From: Mycobacterium terramassiliense
GTDB taxonomy: Bacteria; Actinomycetota; Actinomycetes; Mycobacteriales; Mycobacteriaceae
Direction of reading: 5' to 3'
DNA: 64,000 nt
Assembly: GCF_900157385.1 (NCBI RefSeq)
Contig: NZ_LT717701.1
Coordinates: forward strand, 660,693 to 724,692
The notes beneath the pieces are model-generated. The model saw nothing but the letters and a program-made list of their open reading frames with translations, was not told the DNA's origin and did no database searches. Made by a program: the position numbers and the translations under genes. This document shows, in pieces, positions 24,239 to 32,817 of this stretch. Each line of letters opens with the position of its first letter. The first letter of the stretch is position 1.

Positions 24239-25215
24239 TAGCGGGGCACCGGCACCGACGCCAGGATTCCGTCGAGCACGCCGTCGGGCGTGGCCCCTTC
24301 GAGCTCGGCCTCCGGACGCAGCATCACCCGGTGCCGCAGCGTCGGGCGGGCCATGGCCTTCACGTCGTCGGGGGTGACGTAGTTGCGGCCGGACAGCCAC
24401 GCCCAGGAGCGGGCGGTGGCCAGCAGCGCCGTCGCCCCGCGAGGCGACACTCCCAGCTGTAGTGCGGGGGAGGAGCGGGTGGCGCCGACGATGTCGACGA
24501 TGTAGCCCAGCACCTCGTCGGCGACCAGGACCTGTTGCACCGCTTGGCGTCCTGCGGCGAGTTCGGACGGTCCGGCCACCGGCTTGATCGCCGACAGGTC
24601 GCGGGGGTCGAATCCGTGCGCATGCCGGGACAGGATGGCGATCTCCGCGTCGCGAGCCGGCAACGCCACATTCAGCTTGAGCAAAAAGCGGTCCAGTTGG
24701 GCTTCGGGCAGCTGGTAGGTGCCCTCGTATTCGATCGGATTCTGCGTCGCGGCGACGATGAACGGGTCGGGCAGCGGCTTGGCTTCGCCTTCCACGCTGA
24801 CCTGGCGCTCCTCCATGGCCTCCAGCAGGGCGGCCTGGGTTTTGGGCGGGGTGCGGTTGATCTCATCGGCCAGCAGCAGGTTGGTGAACACCGGACCCCG
24901 CCGGAATTCGAACGCGGCGGTGCGCGTGTCGTACACCAGCGAGCCCGTCACGTCGCCCGGCATCAGGTCGGGGGTGAACTGCACCCGCTTGAACTCCAGC
25001 TGCAGCGCGGCCGCCAGCGACCGCACCAGCAGCGTCTTCGCCACTCCCGGAACGCCTTCCAGCAGCACGTGGCCGCGGCACAGCAGCGCGATCACCAGGC
25101 CGCTGACCACTCCCTCCTGCCCGACGACGGCCTTGGCGAGCTCCGCTCGCAACGCGAGCAGCGCCTCGCGCGCCGAATCGGTAGCGGGCGTCTGGGTGGC
25201 GGATGGTTGCGTCAC
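24238..25215 (-). CDS. moxR2: MoxR-family AAA+ ATPase
   Basis: 325 residues from GTG 25215, overlapping the previous stop by GTGA. The Walker A motif is GVPGVAKTLL (residues about 51-60) and Walker B is NLLLADEINRTPPKTQAALL. The sensor region ATQNPIEYEGTYQLPEAQLDRF is diagnostic for MoxR, and sensor 2 is VSPRGATALLATARSWA. It corresponds to Rv3692. It is predicted to be a chaperone acting on the DUF58 partner encoded downstream. Confidence 0.95.
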   Translation of the reverse strand: MTQPSATQTPATDSAREALLALRAELAKAVVGQEGVVSGLVIALLCRGHVLLEGVPGVAKTLLVRSLAAALQLEFKRVQFTPDLMPGDVTGSLVYDTRTAAFEFRRGPVFTNLLLADEINRTPPKTQAALLEAMEERQVSVEGEAKPLPDPFIVAATQNPIEYEGTYQLPEAQLDRFLLKLNVALPARDAEIAILSRHAHGFDPRDLSAIKPVAGPSELAAGRQAVQQVLVADEVLGYIVDIVGATRSSPALQLGVSPRGATALLATARSWAWLSGRNYVTPDDVKAMARPTLRHRVMLRPEAELEGATPDGVLDGILASVPVPR

Positions 25216-26357
25216 GTGTGTGTGACCTGCCTTTCGATGTCGTCGAGCGCACGGGCGAGGTGTAACAGGTCCTGGTCGGTGGCCGGGGGCGGCCCGAACA
25301 AGTGATAGGAGACGAATCCCGAGTCGGCGCCGGTGCGCTGGGCCACGGTCGCCACCACCGCCGGTGGCGGTGCGCCCGGGCCGAGGCCGAGCCTGGGCAG
25401 CAGCCGCTGCACGGTGGCGGTACGCAACGCCGCGGCGGCGCGATCGCGGGCCCGGCGCGAGCGGTAGAGCCGGCCGCGACCCTCGACGGTCTCCGAAGCC
25501 CGCACCACGACGGGCAATTCCTCGGCCACCAGCGGTCCGGGGCGGCGGCCCTTCCACAGGGCGACCAGCAGTACGACCAGGCACAGCTGCCACACGATCC
25601 AGGTGACGTTCTGGGGAATCAGATCCAAAACCGATGAGGGCGTGGATGTTTCGCCCTCGACGCGGTGCGGTGCGTACCAGACGAGGCGGGGCCGATCGCC
25701 GGCGAGGTTCATCGCCAGCGCGGCATTTCCCGCCTGCAGCAGGCCGCCGTTGGTCATGAAGTCGGTGTTGCCGACGGCGGTGATGGTCCGTCCGTCGTCC
25801 CGATAGCGGATCAGCACCCCGTCGTAGCAGCTGGTCATGGTCCGGGAGTCGGTGGCCTGGTAGGTGTCGCTCGGTCCGAAGCGGGCGGTCCCGGCGCGAT
25901 TGGCCTCGCGCAGGGTGCAATTGGGGTTGCTGTCAAAGGCAATGCTCCCGACCGACTTCCGCACGCCCGGCATCAGCGCATCCCGGGTGCGCGCCGTGGG
26001 TTCCACCAGCAGCAGGTCGGCGGGGACCTTCGCCAACCGGTCCAGCAGCGCGGTGTCGGTGAGGAATTGGCTCTGTGCCACCAGGATCTGCGTGCCGGGC
26101 CTGGTCGCGCGTTCGACATCGGCGATGGTGTCGGCGACCACGACCTCGACGCCGCCGTCGCGCAACAGCGTCACCAGCGCGCGCGCCCCGTCGGGCAGCG
26201 TCGATTCCGGGTCCATCCGGTCGCCGGGCCGCGGTGCGGTCAGGTAGGCGCCGATGCCGGCGATGGCGGCGAGCGCCACGATGGTGGCGACCGCCCAGGC
26301 CCATGGCCTCCAGCGCCGCGCGGCCCCGGCTGGCGGACGCGCCGCGACGGTCGCCAT
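25212..26357 (-). CDS. DUF4350-type membrane protein (Rv3691-like)
   Basis: From ATG 26357 (its A shared with the preceding TGA) the product has 381 residues. TM1 is WAWAVATIVALAAIAGIGAYL. An extracytoplasmic alpha/beta domain contains LVTLLRDGGVEVVVADTIADV and DLLLVEPTARTRDAL, with two Cys (PNCTLRE and MTSCYDG). A second TM is VTWIVWQLCLVVLLVALW, and a basic cytoplasmic tail follows. Second membrane component of the MoxR operon. Function unknown. Confidence 0.85.
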   Translation of the reverse strand: MATVAARPPAGAARRWRPWAWAVATIVALAAIAGIGAYLTAPRPGDRMDPESTLPDGARALVTLLRDGGVEVVVADTIADVERATRPGTQILVAQSQFLTDTALLDRLAKVPADLLLVEPTARTRDALMPGVRKSVGSIAFDSNPNCTLREANRAGTARFGPSDTYQATDSRTMTSCYDGVLIRYRDDGRTITAVGNTDFMTNGGLLQAGNAALAMNLAGDRPRLVWYAPHRVEGETSTPSSVLDLIPQNVTWIVWQLCLVVLLVALWKGRRPGPLVAEELPVVVRASETVEGRGRLYRSRRARDRAAAALRTATVQRLLPRLGLGPGAPPPAVVATVAQRTGADSGFVSYHLFGPPPATDQDLLHLARALDDIERQVTHT

Positions 26358-27010
26358 CACCGGACCTGCGCCCATGCTTCGGTTGCCGCCGGCTGGCCCG
26401 CCATCGCCGGTGGGCTCGGTGCGCGCGACCGCAGATGATCGTCGAGGGCGACGATCGTCCGGTAGGCTGCCTCGGTCCCGGGCCGCTCGCCGTACGTCAC
26501 GTCGTTGAATGCCGTTGCCGCCTGGGACAATTCGTCGGCCAGGTGGGGGAGTGCTGCGGCGGCGTCTCGGGCCAGCTCGTTGGCGGTGCGGCCCGGAGCC
26601 GGTTCCAGGACGCCGGTCTCCTCGAGCTGGCGCGCGACGGCGCGCAGCCGGTGCCGGATCGCCGCCGACCAATTTCCCTCTGCGGCATAGCTTTCGGCGG
26701 TGGCGCGATGCTGGGCCGCGGTGAGCAGGCCGGCCTCGAACAGCAGGTAATCACCGCCCCGGTTGGTGCGCATGGTGCGTCGTGCGATGTGGATGCCGAC
26801 CACCACCGCGACAGCCAGCAGGACGAGGAGCACGGTGGTGGTGAACCATCCGCCCGGTATCTTCGCGGTCTTTTCCAGCAGCCGGTACAACAGTTCGTTG
26901 ACCCAGTCGGCGAATTGCCGGGCCGCGGAACCCTTGGAGTAGATCGGTTTGTTCAGCTCGATCTGTGCGGCCTGATGGGCGGCATCGCGGTCGATGTCGA
27001 TGGAAGGCAC
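26357..27010 (-). CDS. DUF4129-type membrane protein (Rv3690-like)
   Basis: 217 residues from GTG 27010, matching the length I recall for Rv3690. An amphipathic N-terminus (FADWVNELLYRLLEK) precedes one TM helix (TTTVLLVLLAVAVVVGIHIA). The C-terminal DUF4129-like domain is helical, with AESYAAEGNWSAAIRHRLRA and GRTANELARDAAAALP. DUF4129 is often found with MoxR/DUF58 and transglutaminase-like genes. It is 13 nt downstream of the preceding gene. Confidence 0.85.
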   Translation of the reverse strand: MPSIDIDRDAAHQAAQIELNKPIYSKGSAARQFADWVNELLYRLLEKTAKIPGGWFTTTVLLVLLAVAVVVGIHIARRTMRTNRGGDYLLFEAGLLTAAQHRATAESYAAEGNWSAAIRHRLRAVARQLEETGVLEPAPGRTANELARDAAAALPHLADELSQAATAFNDVTYGERPGTEAAYRTIVALDDHLRSRAPSPPAMAGQPAATEAWAQVR

Positions 27011-27023
27011 GGTCAGTGGGTCC

Positions 27024-28310
27024 TCAAGCCGGCCGGGTCAGCCATAGGTTGTCGGTGGATTCGACCGCGTAGGGCCCGCCGGCGGCGCCGCTCTGCAGCA
27101 CCAGGTCGAACGCCTCGGCCCGCATCCGGCGGTCGGTGTAGAGCAGCACGATGACACCGGCGTTGAACGGCGCGATGATGATCTGGCCGATCGCCGTGCC
27201 GACCGCCGCGATCGCGGTGCTCAGCAGCAGCCCCCCCGTGGACGGGGTCAGGACGGCGAGCAGGATCTGCCCGCCGATGGCGAAGGGCGCCGCGACGGCG
27301 TTGCCGATGAACGACGCCACGATGAAGGTCAGCGTCCGGATCCCCAACACCCGCCAGAAGCCGTTGCGGACCAGCGCGAACGATCTGGCGACCGCGTCGA
27401 AGACCGGCAGCCGCTCGAGGACGATCAGCACCGGCGCGAACAGCACCACGGTGTACAGGTAGACGAGCAACGCGATCACCGCGAACACCAAGGGCAGGCC
27501 CAGCAGCACAGCGAGCGCCGCGCCGCCGGCGACGGCAAATAGCGCGATAGCAACCGCCACCAGCCCGAAAAGAACCGCCACCACGGCGGCTTCCAGCAGC
27601 GCCAGCCCGAGCAATGGCACCAGGCGCCCCCGGATCTTGATCCAGGTTTCCCCGATGGTGATCGGCGATCCGAACACCGCCCGGCCCACGATGACGGTCA
27701 GCATGCCGGACAGCAGCATGCCGCCGAGCCAGGTGACCAGCATCCCGGCGCCCATCGACGCCATCCAGGCGCCCACGATGCCGCCGCTCAGCTCGTTGGA
27801 GCGCGCGATGGTGATCCTGCCGTAGGCGGCCAACGGGCCGAACGTCGCCACCAGCGAGATCAGCTGCATGAGCACCACGACCGTCGCGGTCAGTCCCAGC
27901 GTCGCCCGGGGGTTGGCCCGGACGTAGCCGACCGCGCCGTTGAAGATGTCGCTCAGCGTCAAGGGGCGCAGCGGGATGATTCCGGGTTTGATCGCTCCGG
28001 GAACCAACTGCGGCGGGCCGTAGGGCGTCCCGTAGCCGGGCGGCGGGCCGTATCCGGGTGGTGGTCCATATCCCGGTGGGGGCCCGTAGCCGGGCGGTGA
28101 GCCGTAGCCGGGCGAGGCGCCGTACCCGGGTGGCGGTCCATATCCCGGTGGCGGGCCGTAGCCGGGCGGCGGTCCGTAGCCCGGTGGCGGTCCGTAGCCC
28201 GGTGGGGGGCCGTAGCCCGGTGGCGGGCCGTACGCCCGCGGCGCATAACCGCCCGGCGCATACTCACCGGGCGGGGGCACAACCGGATAACCGGGCGGCG
28301 GCGCGGTCAC
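27024..28310 (-). CDS. Multi-pass membrane protein with GYGPPP-repeat N-terminus (Rv3689-like)
   Basis: From GTG 28310 the product has 428 residues. Residues 1-105 are dominated by about ten PPPGYG units. Then come VRANPRATLGLTATVVVLMQ and further hydrophobic segments (LLGLALLEAAVVAVLFGLVAVAIALFA spans one or two, PLVFAVIALLVYLYTVVLFAP), about six TM in all. The body resembles the glycerophosphoryl-diester-phosphodiesterase-type membrane domain. First gene of the MoxR operon. A 14-codon ORF (ATG at 28351, stop 28307) ends across the GTG, so the true start or a frameshift is uncertain. Confidence 0.8.
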   Translation of the reverse strand: MTAPPPGYPVVPPPGEYAPGGYAPRAYGPPPGYGPPPGYGPPPGYGPPPGYGPPPGYGPPPGYGASPGYGSPPGYGPPPGYGPPPGYGPPPGYGTPYGPPQLVPGAIKPGIIPLRPLTLSDIFNGAVGYVRANPRATLGLTATVVVLMQLISLVATFGPLAAYGRITIARSNELSGGIVGAWMASMGAGMLVTWLGGMLLSGMLTVIVGRAVFGSPITIGETWIKIRGRLVPLLGLALLEAAVVAVLFGLVAVAIALFAVAGGAALAVLLGLPLVFAVIALLVYLYTVVLFAPVLIVLERLPVFDAVARSFALVRNGFWRVLGIRTLTFIVASFIGNAVAAPFAIGGQILLAVLTPSTGGLLLSTAIAAVGTAIGQIIIAPFNAGVIVLLYTDRRMRAEAFDLVLQSGAAGGPYAVESTDNLWLTRPA

Positions 28311-28409
28311 TGTGTTCCGCGACCTGTAAAGCCGGGCCCGTCGTTCGTCATGGGCTCCATCCTGTCGGCGGTCCGGGCATTTCACAATCTCGACCGGCGC
28401 CCCGGCGCG

Positions 28410-28422
28410 TAGCGTCTCAGGC
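28410..28422 (+). promoter_or_regulatory. Leaderless promoter of yqeY
   Basis: TAGCGT at 28410-28415 fits TANNNT and lies 7 nt before the ATG at 28423. There is no Shine-Dalgarno, consistent with a leaderless mRNA. Confidence 0.5.
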
Positions 28423-28887
28423 ATGGCGGAACTCAAATCCCGGCTTCGGGCCGACCTCACCCAGGCGATGAAGGCCCAGGACAAGTTGCGAACCGCGACC
28501 CTGCGCATGCTGCTGGCCGCGATCCAGACGGAGGAGGTCTCCGGCAAGCAGGCTCGCGAGCTTTCCGACGACGACGTCATCAAGGTGCTGGCCCGGGAAT
28601 CCCGGAAGCGTGGTGAGGCCGCCGAGATCTACACCCAAAACGGTCGCGGTGAGCTGGCGGCCAACGAGCACGCCGAGGCGCGGATCATCGACGAGTACCT
28701 GCCGACGCCGCTCACCGAGGCCGAGCTGGCCGACGTCGCCGACACCGCGATCGCGCAGGTCGCCGAGGAGATCGGGGAGCGGCCGGGCATGAAGCAGATG
28801 GGACTGGTGATGAAGGCGGCCACCGCGATCGCGGCCGGCAAGGCCGACGGCGCGCGGCTCTCGGCGGCGGTGAAAGAGCGCCTGTAG
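28423..28887 (+). CDS. GatB/YqeY domain protein (Rv3688c-like)
   Basis: 154 residues, full length for YqeY: MAELKSRLRADLTQAMKAQD, LRMLLAAIQTEE, RESRKRGEAAEIY, and the C-terminal helical domain with LPTPLTEAEL and GMKQMGLVMKAAT. The domain matches the tRNA-binding tail of GatB, but YqeY proteins act alone and their function is unsettled. In M. tuberculosis the next gene on this side is, as I recall, rsfB; here about 22 kb of other genes intervene. Confidence 0.92.
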   Translation: MAELKSRLRADLTQAMKAQDKLRTATLRMLLAAIQTEEVSGKQARELSDDDVIKVLARESRKRGEAAEIYTQNGRGELAANEHAEARIIDEYLPTPLTEAELADVADTAIAQVAEEIGERPGMKQMGLVMKAATAIAAGKADGARLSAAVKERL

Positions 28888-28973
28888 GGCCAATTGCCCT
28901 GTGCCGCTGGGGAATCCGGCGGCCGAGCGCGCGGGGCGGCGGTCTCGACGCGACCGCCGCCGGGTAACGGCCC

Positions 28974-28985
28974 TATCATCCACTC
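28974..28985 (+). promoter_or_regulatory. Leaderless promoter of the FUSC gene
   Basis: TATCAT at 28974-28979, 6 nt before the ATG at 28986, with no Shine-Dalgarno. Good -10 match. Confidence 0.5.
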
Positions 28986-31178
28986 ATGCTGACCCGGGTC
29001 TCGCCGATCCGGCGCGCGATGCAGGTGGTTCGTGACACGGATCCGGAGCGCGACGGGCTGCGCCGCGCCGTCCGCGCGGCGATCATGGTGCCAGCGACGG
29101 CCGGGTTCGCCTTCGGCGTCGTGGGCGGCAAGGCGGTACCGCTGTACGCGTTGCTCGGGGCTTTTTGGCTGTTGGTGGTCACCGAATTCCCGGGCAACCG
29201 CCAGCAGCGCGCGGTGGCCTACCTCGGCTTGGCCGTCAACGGTTTCGTCCTGATCACCCTGGGCACGCTGGTGGCTCCCATCGCACCGCTGGCGGTGACA
29301 CTGATGTTTTTCCTCGGTGTGGCGGTGGTGCTGGCCGGCATGCTCAGCGCGACGATGTCGGCCGGCCTGCGCGCGACCCTGTTGTGCTACGTCTGGCCGG
29401 TCTGCACACCGGTCGGGCCCGTCGGCGAGCGGTTGCTGGGCTGGCTGATCGCCGTCGCGATATGCGTCCCGGCTGCGCTGTATTTGCTCCCGCCACGGCA
29501 CTACGGCGCCCTGCGCCGTCACGTCGCACTCGTGTGCGGCGCGCTGGCCGACCGGATCGAGGGTGTCGGCTCGGCCGAAGACGTGGCGGCGGCCATGGAC
29601 GAGCTGCGCGCCAATTTCCTGGCCGCCAGTTTTCGACCGGTCGGCCTGAGCGCCGGCAGCCGGGCCCTGGTCCGCGTCGTCGACGTTCTCGAACTGGTCG
29701 CCGACCTGGTTGACGACGACACCGGGGTGACACTGGGGGCCGTGGCACCGGCGGCTGTCGACGTCCTGCGCAGCTGCGCCCGGTTGCTCGACGCCTCGCA
29801 ACTGCCCGATCGCGCCGCGAATCGCGCCGTTCTCGATGAGGCGCTGCCCCGATTGCGGTCGTCGGCACGTCACAATTACCGCGAGGACGTGGCACTGATT
29901 CTCGGCGCCAAAGACGACGCGTCGGCCATCGAGACCGGTCGGCTGCTGCTTGGATGCCGAATCATCACGACAACCATCGCGTTGACGGGCAGGGTCATCG
30001 CCGCGGCCGCGGCGGCCGACGCCCGGCCGGTGTGGGCACGGGCCCTCGGCCTACAACTGCCACCCACCGGATTCGCCGACCGGCTGTCATCGGAGACCGC
30101 CGCCGGCGCCACGATCGTGACCGGGTTTCTGGCCGCCCGTTCCGTTGCGGCACACAATGGCCTCCGCATGGGGGTGGGGCTGGCCCTGGCCGTCGCCGTC
30201 ACGCATCTGCATCTGGTGGAGCACGGCTTCTGGGTCGTGGTGGGAACGATGGTGGTGCTCAGCAGCAGCGCCCTGAGCACCCGAACCAAAGTGTTTCAAG
30301 CGGTTGCGGGTACCACGCTGGGAATCGCCCTCGGCGGTGTGCTCGTCGGGGCCGTCGGTTCAGTACCGGCGGTGCTGTGGCTGCTGGTGCCGGTCACCGT
30401 TTTCGGGTCGACCTACCTGCCGCGGTTCCTTTCCTTTACCGCCGCTCAAGCCATGAGCGCGTTGAGCTTGCTGGTGATCCTCAACCTCACTGCGCCCGCC
30501 GGCTGGCACGTCGGCCTGTTGCGCATCGAAGACATCGCGATGGGCGCGGCCGTCGGCATGGCCGTGTCGCTGCTGCTGTGGCCCAGAGGAGCCACGGCCG
30601 CGGTGGCCTCGTTGATCGGCGCCGCGGTCGACGTCAACGTGCGCTATCTCCAGGTGGCCGTGCTGCGCGTCGTCCGGGACCGCCCGCAGCATCCCCCGCA
30701 GGGAACGGAGGGAGCGGAGGGGGCTGACGGCCACCTCGCGGCCCTGAGTCACGACGCGCTCGTGGGCGGTCGAAGAGTCGATGACGCTGTGCGCCACTAC
30801 CTTTCGGAGACGGGAAGCGGGGCCGACCTCCGGACCCCGGTGGTGCGGGCCGCCAACCGGGCCACTTGGCTGCGCCTCGCGGCCGACATGGTCGCCGACG
30901 TCAGGACGCTGCCGCCGAGCGGGGCCTACCCAGCCGCCCGGGCCGTATTGAAGGAGCACCTGCAATTCGTCACCCAGCAGGCCTCGGGGCGCAGCGACGC
31001 GGCAAGTCGGCCCATGGCCGGGGAAGTCGCCCGGGCACTGCGCGCCGAGGCGATCGATCAAGTCGAACCGGTCGAGGCGGCGCAGCCGTTCGTCACGGTG
31101 GCGGCCACCCTCTCCCAACTCGAGTTGATCCTGCAACACGAAACCGACTCCGCCACAACAAGTTCCATATCCGAGTAG
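28986..31178 (+). CDS. FUSC-family membrane transporter (aromatic acid exporter-like)
   Basis: 730 residues. There are two hydrophobic blocks of about five or six TM helices each (residues about 30-165 and 390-530), separated by a helical soluble region, plus a soluble C-terminal domain. The second block has the FUSC_2 features GVGLALAVAVTHLHLVEHGFWVVVG in two adjoining motifs, TRTKVFQAVAGTTLGIALGG, and PRFLSFTAAQAMSAL. Homologues include YccS/AaeB-type efflux proteins and fusaric-acid resistance proteins. Substrate unknown. It converges on selB with a 10-nt gap. Confidence 0.88.
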   Translation: MLTRVSPIRRAMQVVRDTDPERDGLRRAVRAAIMVPATAGFAFGVVGGKAVPLYALLGAFWLLVVTEFPGNRQQRAVAYLGLAVNGFVLITLGTLVAPIAPLAVTLMFFLGVAVVLAGMLSATMSAGLRATLLCYVWPVCTPVGPVGERLLGWLIAVAICVPAALYLLPPRHYGALRRHVALVCGALADRIEGVGSAEDVAAAMDELRANFLAASFRPVGLSAGSRALVRVVDVLELVADLVDDDTGVTLGAVAPAAVDVLRSCARLLDASQLPDRAANRAVLDEALPRLRSSARHNYREDVALILGAKDDASAIETGRLLLGCRIITTTIALTGRVIAAAAAADARPVWARALGLQLPPTGFADRLSSETAAGATIVTGFLAARSVAAHNGLRMGVGLALAVAVTHLHLVEHGFWVVVGTMVVLSSSALSTRTKVFQAVAGTTLGIALGGVLVGAVGSVPAVLWLLVPVTVFGSTYLPRFLSFTAAQAMSALSLLVILNLTAPAGWHVGLLRIEDIAMGAAVGMAVSLLLWPRGATAAVASLIGAAVDVNVRYLQVAVLRVVRDRPQHPPQGTEGAEGADGHLAALSHDALVGGRRVDDAVRHYLSETGSGADLRTPVVRAANRATWLRLAADMVADVRTLPPSGAYPAARAVLKEHLQFVTQQASGRSDAASRPMAGEVARALRAEAIDQVEPVEAAQPFVTVAATLSQLELILQHETDSATTSSISE

Positions 31179-31188
31179 ATACGCTTGA

Positions 31189-32817
31189 TCAGACGACCAT
31201 CCGGGTGCCGTCGCCGCCCCGGCTGGTGACACGCCGGGCGTCGAGCTGCTCCAGCAACGGCACGGCGACGCGCCGGGTGGTCCCCAGCGCCCGGCGCGCC
31301 TCGCTCACGGTGAACGGTTGGGGCAGCGTGGCGAGGACCCCGGCCGCTCGGTCCAGCGCGTCGGGTCCCAGCACGACACCGTCGGCGATCCGGGTCAGTC
31401 GGCCGGCGCGCACCGCCGCGGCCAGCTCGCGGGGCCCGAGCTTCAGGTCGGCCAGTTCGTCGGCCTCCGGCGCGCGGAAGGGCTCGGCGGCCAGCCACTC
31501 CTCGACCGCGCGCACGGCCTTGTCGACGCGGGGCGGCAGGCCCGCCCCGGGCGGGCGCACCAACCCGTCGACCACCTCGAGGCCGGTGCCGGCGAGCAGC
31601 GGCGCCACGAGTTCGGCCGCGGGGAGCCCGACGCGCTGGCGCAGCGCCTCCAGCGGCATTCCCGCCGCGATGTCGTGCTCGTTGGCCCAGCGCCGCGCGG
31701 CCGCGGTCGCGCAGTCGCGGCGTTCGGCCCACCACCGGGGGTCCACCACCCAGTCGCCCACCCGCTGCCCATGCGCCGGCAGGCCCATGGCCCGCAGTTC
31801 GGCCGCCCGGGCGCAGTCGGGCGGGCGGGCGCGGCCCGTTGCCAGGTCGGCGGCGCGGTCGCGGGCCGCACCCCGGCGGCGCAGCCCCGGCGGGTCCGAG
31901 ACCCGCAACGGCAGCGGCCTGCCCAGGCGCAGCCGCGCCGCCGTCGCACCGAGCCGGCGCACCTGAACCGGCACCGCGGCGGACCCGATGTGCAGCACGA
32001 GCTGCCGGTGCAAGGCGCCCGGTGATCGCAGGCCGACGTCGATCTCCGCGGTGTCCAGCCATACTCCCGGCGTCCGAACGGCATCCCCGCGGCCGACGTC
32101 GCGGCGATCCACGCCGCGCAGGTTGAGCGCCACCCTGGAAACCGGGCCCACCGCGTCGGCGCCGCGGCCCAGCGACTGCAGCCCGCGGACGGTGACGCGG
32201 CGCCCGGCGAGCTCCAGCTCGTCGCCCGCCCGCACCGTGCCCGCCGCCAGCGTGCCGGTCACGACCGTGCCCGCGCCCCGGACGGTGAAGCACCGGTCGA
32301 CCCACAACCGCACGTCGGCGCCGGGGTCCGGCGCTGGCAGCCGGTCGGTCAGCGCCAGCAGTTCGGCCCGCAGCCGGTCCAGGTCGGTGCCGATCACGAC
32401 GGGGGCGTCGCCCAGCGACGTGGCGGCGAACCGCTCGGACACCTGCGCGACCGCCGGACCGGGGTCGGCGAGGTCGGCCTTGCTGATCACCACCAGCCCG
32501 TGGCGCACCCCGAGGGCGTCCAGCGCCGCCAGGTGCTCTTCGGACTGCGGCATCCAGCCCTCGGTGGCCGCCACCACGAACACGACGGCCGGGACGGCTC
32601 CCACCCCGGCCAGCATGTTGGCCACGAACCGCTCGTGGCCCGGCACGTCGACGAACGCCAGCTGACGTCCGCCGATCTCGGTCCAGGCGAAGCCCAGGTC
32701 GATGGTCAGGCCCCGGCGTTGCTCCTCGGCCAGCCGGTCGGGCCACATGCCGGTGAGCCGGTGCAGCAGGGTCGACTTGCCGTGGTCGACGTGCCCCGCG
32801 GTGGCTAGGACGAACAC
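31189..32817 (-). CDS. selB: Selenocysteine-specific elongation factor SelB
   Basis: Delivers Sec-tRNA to in-frame UGA codons marked by a SECIS hairpin. From GTG 32817 (MFVLATAGHVDHGKSTLLHR) the product has 542 residues: G1 GHVDHGKST, the switch region EEQRRGLTIDLGFAW, DVPGHERFVANML, SKADLADP, then EF-Tu-like domains 2 and 3, and C-terminal winged helices that bind SECIS RNA (last ~200 residues, ending TLPQPFTVSEARRALGTTRRVAVPLLEQL over two motifs). It overlaps the end of selA by 13 nt. Shorter than E. coli SelB (614) but usual for actinobacteria. Confidence 0.95.
   Translation of the reverse strand: MFVLATAGHVDHGKSTLLHRLTGMWPDRLAEEQRRGLTIDLGFAWTEIGGRQLAFVDVPGHERFVANMLAGVGAVPAVVFVVAATEGWMPQSEEHLAALDALGVRHGLVVISKADLADPGPAVAQVSERFAATSLGDAPVVIGTDLDRLRAELLALTDRLPAPDPGADVRLWVDRCFTVRGAGTVVTGTLAAGTVRAGDELELAGRRVTVRGLQSLGRGADAVGPVSRVALNLRGVDRRDVGRGDAVRTPGVWLDTAEIDVGLRSPGALHRQLVLHIGSAAVPVQVRRLGATAARLRLGRPLPLRVSDPPGLRRRGAARDRAADLATGRARPPDCARAAELRAMGLPAHGQRVGDWVVDPRWWAERRDCATAAARRWANEHDIAAGMPLEALRQRVGLPAAELVAPLLAGTGLEVVDGLVRPPGAGLPPRVDKAVRAVEEWLAAEPFRAPEADELADLKLGPRELAAAVRAGRLTRIADGVVLGPDALDRAAGVLATLPQPFTVSEARRALGTTRRVAVPLLEQLDARRVTSRGGDGTRMVV

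Noticed and set aside
28021..28260. Tandem GC-rich repeats that look like a CRISPR or VNTR
   Set aside because: They are the degenerate codons of PPPGYG repeats inside the Rv3689-like protein; units are 18-24 bp with no spacers. No CRISPR array was seen in the window.
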